From NCBI GenBank assembly GCA_027627225.1, contig CM051034.1, positions 41,645,048 to 41,709,047 of the forward strand: a DNA stretch of 64,000 bases. Reading direction: 5' to 3'. Under the pieces are notes generated by a model. The model did not search any database and was not told the DNA's origin. It saw nothing but the letters and a program-made list of their open reading frames with translations. Every line of letters begins with the position of its first letter. Within the stretch, counting starts at the first letter, position 1. The stretch comes from Congeria kusceri (lineage: Eukaryota > Mollusca > Bivalvia > Myida > Dreissenidae). Shown piece after piece: positions 59,928 through 64,000 of this stretch. The position numbers and the translations under genes are program-made.

Positions 59928-60047
59928 TTGGCAGCAGGGAAGGGCGTTAAACGACGCCATACATCTAAATCCTGCCAAGAAAAGTATGATGCCATCATGG
60001 AAGTGGAGCGTGGTGTAAAGTCAAAGAAAACGATTGCTGAGCAATTT
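59928..60047 (+). pseudogene. pogo/Tigger transposase N-terminal fragment (psq-type HTH)
   Basis: The translation includes GKGVKRRHTSKSCQEKYDAI followed by MEVERGVKSKKTIAEQF. A basic patch (KRR), a helix ending in a G-x-K/S turn and a K-x-IA-x-QF helix match the CENP-B/pogo N-terminal helix-turn-helix that binds the element ends. Similarity stops after QF, where the recognition helix should follow, and the frame then runs through AT-rich sequence. There is no ATG in this frame near the start (59928 is TTG), so an upstream exon or start is lost. Its position between TA-flanked pogo-type termini supports the call. The rest of the transposase, including the DDE catalytic domain, is absent. Confidence 0.65.
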
Positions 60048-60264
60048 TATAGAATAAACTTACGTACATCAAGTTATCATATTTATTCGTTTTTTATAAG
60101 TTCAATCAAAGTGTGTAGTGTAACCGCATCTCTACTATATAACTATGCGATTTTTACAACAACTGTTTTTTCTCATTAAAATCTAGAAATGTTTAATTCG
60201 AATATTTGTTATTTCGAAGTATTTTCTCTGGTCCAGACGACTTCGAAATAACTAGTTTTGACTG

Positions 60265-61744
60265 TACTTCACTAATTGGTATGCACTTTGATTACGTAAT
60301 TGCGCCACATGTTATTTTATAATTAGGACCTTTATAAACATTCTGGTTACATTACAATGGTCATGTGTTTATACAAAATTATAATCTTATAATTGATTAA
60401 GATCAGGTTTAAACAATACGAAGTCTGTCAGTCTCAGAGAAAGTACCTCAGTCTAAATAGATTTTTTTCCATTTTAGCGACGATATACTAATTAAATTGA
60501 CACTCTCTTTTCATATATTATAATTATATTATGTACCATGCCATTTCTGTTTATTAGGAAGTAAAATAAGTGAATATTTATAACATTTTAAAAGTAATAA
60601 ACTGCAAATGACCGCTATGCAACCAGTTTTAACCACTATCAATACATCGCAAGCCTCGTTTTAGATTCGCCGATAAATTATTGTGTCGTGATAATCACTA
60701 AAAATTGGAATGTGAAACTCGTCTATTATACTTAACACATCTAAGGATAACTATAGGCTGGTTGGATGTATAAATTATTCAAAAACCATAAATCATAAAA
60801 TGCATTAATGAGCATATGAATACCTGCAATCATATTTCAGATATTGAAGAATCTGATAATGTCATTGTTCTTGATGCTCTATGCAAGTGGATATTTCAAA
60901 ACAGCAAAAATGAACCATAAAGTAAGAATAAACTGGTCAGTTATAGAAGTTTAATTTTGTATGCTACAAGCATGCGAGCCGCTGCAAGGCGACCCTTTCT
61001 TAGCCAATAAGATTTTACTTAAGTGTTCTAACTTTAATTCTTAGAATATAACCTACATTTTGATTGGTCTGTGGTCAGGCACGTGTAAATCAAAGGCACA
61101 TGTGAATAGCAGATATCCATATTTAGTCATGCTTACTACAGATTCCGCGAAGGCAGAGTTGAACTTTTGAAAACAGCCAATCAAAAGCCAGAAATATAAT
61201 TCGTTAAGACCATGCTTTTAATGATTAAGTGTTTCAATTAATGGGTACAATCCAGCCATTTCATTGGATTAAAATGTAGTTTATATTCATTCTTAACTTG
61301 GTTTTGTATGAGCACATGTTTTACGTGTTTGTGGTGCCGTAACTGTATTTTAAGTGTAATTCTCTTACGTCAATTTAACTCGATTCCAATGCAGCAGCTA
61401 ATATATTGATGATAACATATTTGTAATAAATTCATGCATAAAGGTCAGTGTCAGGTTAATTTGTTCGAGTTATACTGCATGAAACATTCACAGTTATAGT
61501 GAACATATAGTTACATAGACCAAAAGTTATACATTTCAATATAGAATCCCAAGATGCCCTGTTGCCTTCAAAGTGCCAACATACTATGTATTATTCAAGA
61601 ACTTCCTTCAAGTCGCTCAAATGAAGAGAAGTTGACATTCAGAGACCCTACATGTGTGTATGAAAAATGCAGTAAATGGTAGTGATGGGACAATGAGCAG
61701 AAAAAATAAATTAGTGGTGTGTAAAATGTTTTCGACAATTATTA
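60265..61744. other. AT-rich stretch with a cluster of CCAAT boxes
   Basis: Mostly featureless. Between about 61005 and 61265 four CCAAT/ATTGG boxes occur (GCCAATAAG, GATTGGTC, GCCAATCAAAAG, CATTGGATT), together with CACGTG near 61080 and ATCAAAG. This could be a regulatory region, but no exon is evident. Confidence 0.3.
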
Positions 61745-62056
61745 GGCATTAAAAAAAAAATGTTCGTTTCAGGTAACATGCCCCAAAAAATTAGGGAAGG
61801 TAGGTCGGGATTTTTTTTATTTTTTTATTTTTTTGGTAAATGGTCAACTTGAACATGTCAGTAATATCCATAAACATTGTTTATAAGAGGATACTATCAA
61901 AACAAAACACTTATTTATCCAAAACACATTTAATTATTGAAAAAGGTAAATAAAACAAAAATCAATCTGACAAACCCATTAAAATGTTCTATGGTCGGGT
62001 CATTTTTCTAACGGTAGGTCAGGTTACCTAAAACAAACATTTTTTTTTTTTACGCC
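61745..62056 (-). mobile_element. PIF/Harbinger-like MITE, copy 2
   Basis: Inverted relative to the copy at 42020, with tips GGCATTAAAAA and the inverse of GGCGTAAAAAA and TTA on both sides (61742-61744, 62057-62059). GGTAACATGCCCC and GGTAGGTCGGGATT match the first copy in reverse complement. Confidence 0.78.
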
Positions 62057-63086
62057 TTATCAATGTCACAGTTATAAAATCGATCATCGGATTTGACACA
62101 TGAAATAAGGACTGAGATGTGCGTTCTCTAATTTAGACCAAATCATCTTGAATTATTTCACAGTTTTGACTGTTTTTCCATGTTGTTAAATGTACTTGTT
62201 CTATAGGCTTACTTGTTTTATATGTTCCAAATTGATAAGCAACTGTGTAGCAAATAAAACTGCTGTTACTGAACTTACTATTTGTTACGTTTATTATTTA
62301 TGCACAAAAGAAACGCACATACATCCATATTTAAGTGAATTTTCTATGTTAAATGAATACAAATAATACAAATAACATTTGAAACCAATTATAACTGGTA
62401 AAATGGCATCGGAAGCGACAACCAATTCCAACTCGATGATCGATTGCAGTTTCCAACCGATGTCCCTACACTAGTGAATGGCATAAAACAAATTACTTGT
62501 GAAGCATTAATCCAGAATTCAGTATCAGTAAGCAAAGGTGGTGAATATAATATGATTCGAAACCTAAAGGTGAAGCAAACAATGCATGCCTATTTATATT
62601 GTACTATGTCTTGGCCTATTCTTGACAAAAACACATTTCTGTTTGCCACTTGAAAGCATTTGCTACACTTTGCTACAGTTAACATCTAAAAAGCAAAGCT
62701 AAAAATCTTATTCAAAATGCTTATACACTGCAGCATCCAATAAAAACAAATTCTGACCATTAAAATTCTGCACAATTAGAGCAAAACAAAAACATTGCAA
62801 TATCTCTCTTTAATGAATAATGGTTATACAATGGTCTCATATGGCAAGAACTGTAACATTTACATGTATGTCACAGGTATAATGTCATTTCTGCACATAA
62901 TGACAACACATAAAGCCGTGATATATTGTATATCTTGTTTCAGAAGTATCAATGAATGTAATGTTTCCAGGCTACAAATGTAGTGAATTACAATATGACA
63001 TGCCAATATGTGCACACAGGCTGGCAAGAGTATTTCTCTGTTATGGTCTGGAAAAAAAACAGTAAAAGGAAAGCTTGATTAAAATA
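62057..63086. other. AT-rich stretch, nothing identified
   Basis: Frames of 62-69 codons (62444, 62795) have no recognised domain. No repeat ends. Confidence 0.4.
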
Positions 63087-63148
63087 TGAGGCATGTCGTG
63101 GAAAACCCAGACTTAATGCATGTGCATAAAGCGTTGTCCTGGATTAGC
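63087..63148. mobile_element. Palindromic MITE copy 12, left arm only
   Basis: TGAGGCATGTCGTGG through GTTGTCCTGGATTAGC matches the left arm; TA precedes it. The similarity ends where the dispersed repeat at 63147 begins, so the right part was deleted or replaced. Confidence 0.75.
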
Positions 63149-63255
63149 AAAATTAATTGTAGGTTACCCAGCTTGTTCCAGAATTTATGACATTGTATGG
63201 ACAAGTGACAACGAAAAGCATTTATATTCAAAAACAGACAAGAAGGGCAATACTA
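63147..63255 (+). repeat. Dispersed repeat, copy 2 of 2
   Basis: Diverged partner of 51078-51188: TTACCCAGCTTGTTCCAGA and TTGTATGGACAAG in the same order. It is wedged between a broken MITE arm and the hairpin at 63258. Confidence 0.5.
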
Positions 63256-63257
63256 GA

Positions 63258-63381
63258 TTTATCGGCCAATAAACAACGATTTGGAGTTCTGATGCTTAGG
63301 AATTAAACCATGAGGGCATTAGCGTGGGTTGTTTAATAGCCAAGCATCAGAACGACAAAGAGTTGTTTATTGGCCGATAAA
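63258..63381. repeat. Long near-perfect hairpin, about 50 bp arms
   Basis: TTTATCGGCCAATAAACAAC at the left pairs perfectly with GTTGTTTATTGGCCGATAAA at the right (20 bp). A second block, GTTCTGATGCTT with CC/GG extension and ATTAAAC, pairs with GTTTAATAGCCAAGCATCAGAAC. The loop is about 20-25 bases. The high pairing suggests a young foldback element or a precursor of small RNAs. No TSD is certain and no other copy was found in the window. Confidence 0.85.
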
Positions 63382-63854
63382 GATGATTCTAACATGAATT
63401 GACAAATATTTTTGCAATTGTAATGAGAACTTCATTTTACTATGCTCCGCTCAGAATCGGGACTACTTTTTGCGCTGTTTATTGGGTAGTTTATCAATCA
63501 TAATTGTGTTCTTTGTCTATAGAAAAATTAAGAGTATCATGTTACAATATGAATTATAAAATGAGTTTTTCTGATATTGCAAATAAATATTTTCATTGTT
63601 CTATTTATTTATTCCATATTTTTCTAGAGCCTGACAGCAATATTGATTCCACCCACAGTTTTGATGCTTCTTCCATAAAAATGATAAAAATTCTCTGAAC
63701 TGGTTGCAATTTCACTGGCCAATGCACCACATGGCTGGCTCACTATCTATCACCCTGACAGGCTGATATAATGAATATCCCCAGAAAGTGGCAACCATAG
63801 GAACACCAAAGCCACACAAATGAAATGGAAGCTTCATCTGCTTTAAGAGCATAA
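63382..63854. other. AT-rich stretch, nothing identified
   Basis: One chance frame (63504-63698). No other structure. Confidence 0.4.
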
Positions 63855-63925
63855 TGAAGCATGTTGTGGGCACGTGCATAAAGTGTCGTTCCAGATTAAG
63901 CCTGGTTTTCCCACGACACGCCTCA
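63855..63925. mobile_element. Palindromic MITE copy 13, 71 bp remnant
   Basis: TGAAGCATGTTGTGGG at the left and the inverse of TGAGGCGTGTCGTGGG at the right, with AA on both sides. All internal hairpins and the centre are gone; only the two terminal arms (with AAGTGTCGTTCCAG) remain, the smallest copy in the window. Confidence 0.82.
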
Positions 63926-64000
63926 AATATTTTATAATTATCATTTGTACCTAATGTAATAATAAAAATCTCTTATTTTTTATTTGAGGCAAGTTTGTCC

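Larger units (their letters stand above)
57094..60264 (+). mobile_element. pogo/Tigger-like Tc1/mariner element, 3.2 kb, degenerate
   Basis: The left CAGTAGATCACCG and the inverse of CAGTCAAAACTAG at the right are flanked by TA (57092-57093, 60265-60266). Both subterminal regions repeat GTTATTTCGAA (57139-57245; 60207-60252), a hallmark of pogo/Tigger termini. A transposase N-terminal fragment lies near the right end in the plus orientation. The 2.7 kb before it does not look like transposase; it contains a CRE and ETS-like site near 58659-58710 and may include unrelated DNA. The catalytic domain is absent, so the copy cannot be autonomous. Confidence 0.75.

Overview
This window looks like intergenic (or long intronic) DNA from a large, repeat-rich invertebrate genome. 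It is AT-rich, holds no long open reading frame, and is packed with short non-autonomous transposable elements, SINEs and minisatellites. Two repeat types are of kinds I associate with bivalve molluscs: elements opening with ACAAGAG plus a hairpin and carrying 130-170 bp tandem cores, and a palindromic element with ends TGAGGCGTGTCG. I therefore infer a bivalve, possibly a heterodont such as Dreissena; the phylum is likelier than the genus. No complete protein-coding gene, rRNA or functional tRNA gene could be supported. The only recognisable protein is a broken N-terminal piece of a pogo/Tigger-type transposase at 59928-60047.

Four components dominate. (1) Thirteen copies of a 71-268 bp palindromic MITE, TGAGGC...GCCTCA, mostly flanked by matching two-base A/T duplications. 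(2) Roughly a dozen elements or remnants with a Helentron-like layout: a fixed ACAAGA terminus, a short hairpin whose stem sequence differs between families, a subterminal inverted repeat, a central array of long tandem units, and the inverse of that repeat at the other end. They include three 1.48 kb copies of one family (10472, 34435 inverted, 52410). (3) Six minisatellites: 58 bp x 16 (7516), 64 bp x 35 (17065), about 33 bp (20870), about 31 bp (31040), 69 bp x 16 (33253) and 20 bp x 13 (44246). (4) Four tRNA-derived SINEs of three kinds (1, 31351, 39177, 45905).

Layout: 1-6.5 kb SINE, two MITEs, one Helentron-like element and quiet AT-rich DNA; 6.5-9.6 kb retroposon tail, 58 bp array and a MITE; 10.4-14.1 kb 1.48 kb element, MITE and a more GC-rich inverted-repeat element with a TATA box and a 21-codon ORF; 14.7-19.3 kb foldbacks, a nested hAT-like/MITE pair and the 64 bp array; 20.8-30.2 kb further arrays and a three-deep nest of Helentron-like elements interrupted by an 881 bp hAT element with an exact 8 bp target duplication; 31-38.7 kb minisatellites, a SINE, the inverted 1.48 kb copy and another tandem-core element; 39-56 kb SINEs, MITEs and Helentron-like elements; 57.1-60.3 kb a pogo/Tigger-like element with TA duplications; 60.3-64 kb AT-rich DNA with a PIF/Harbinger-like MITE, a long hairpin and two MITE remnants. 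Because several insertions are nested, their relative order can be read directly from the sequence.
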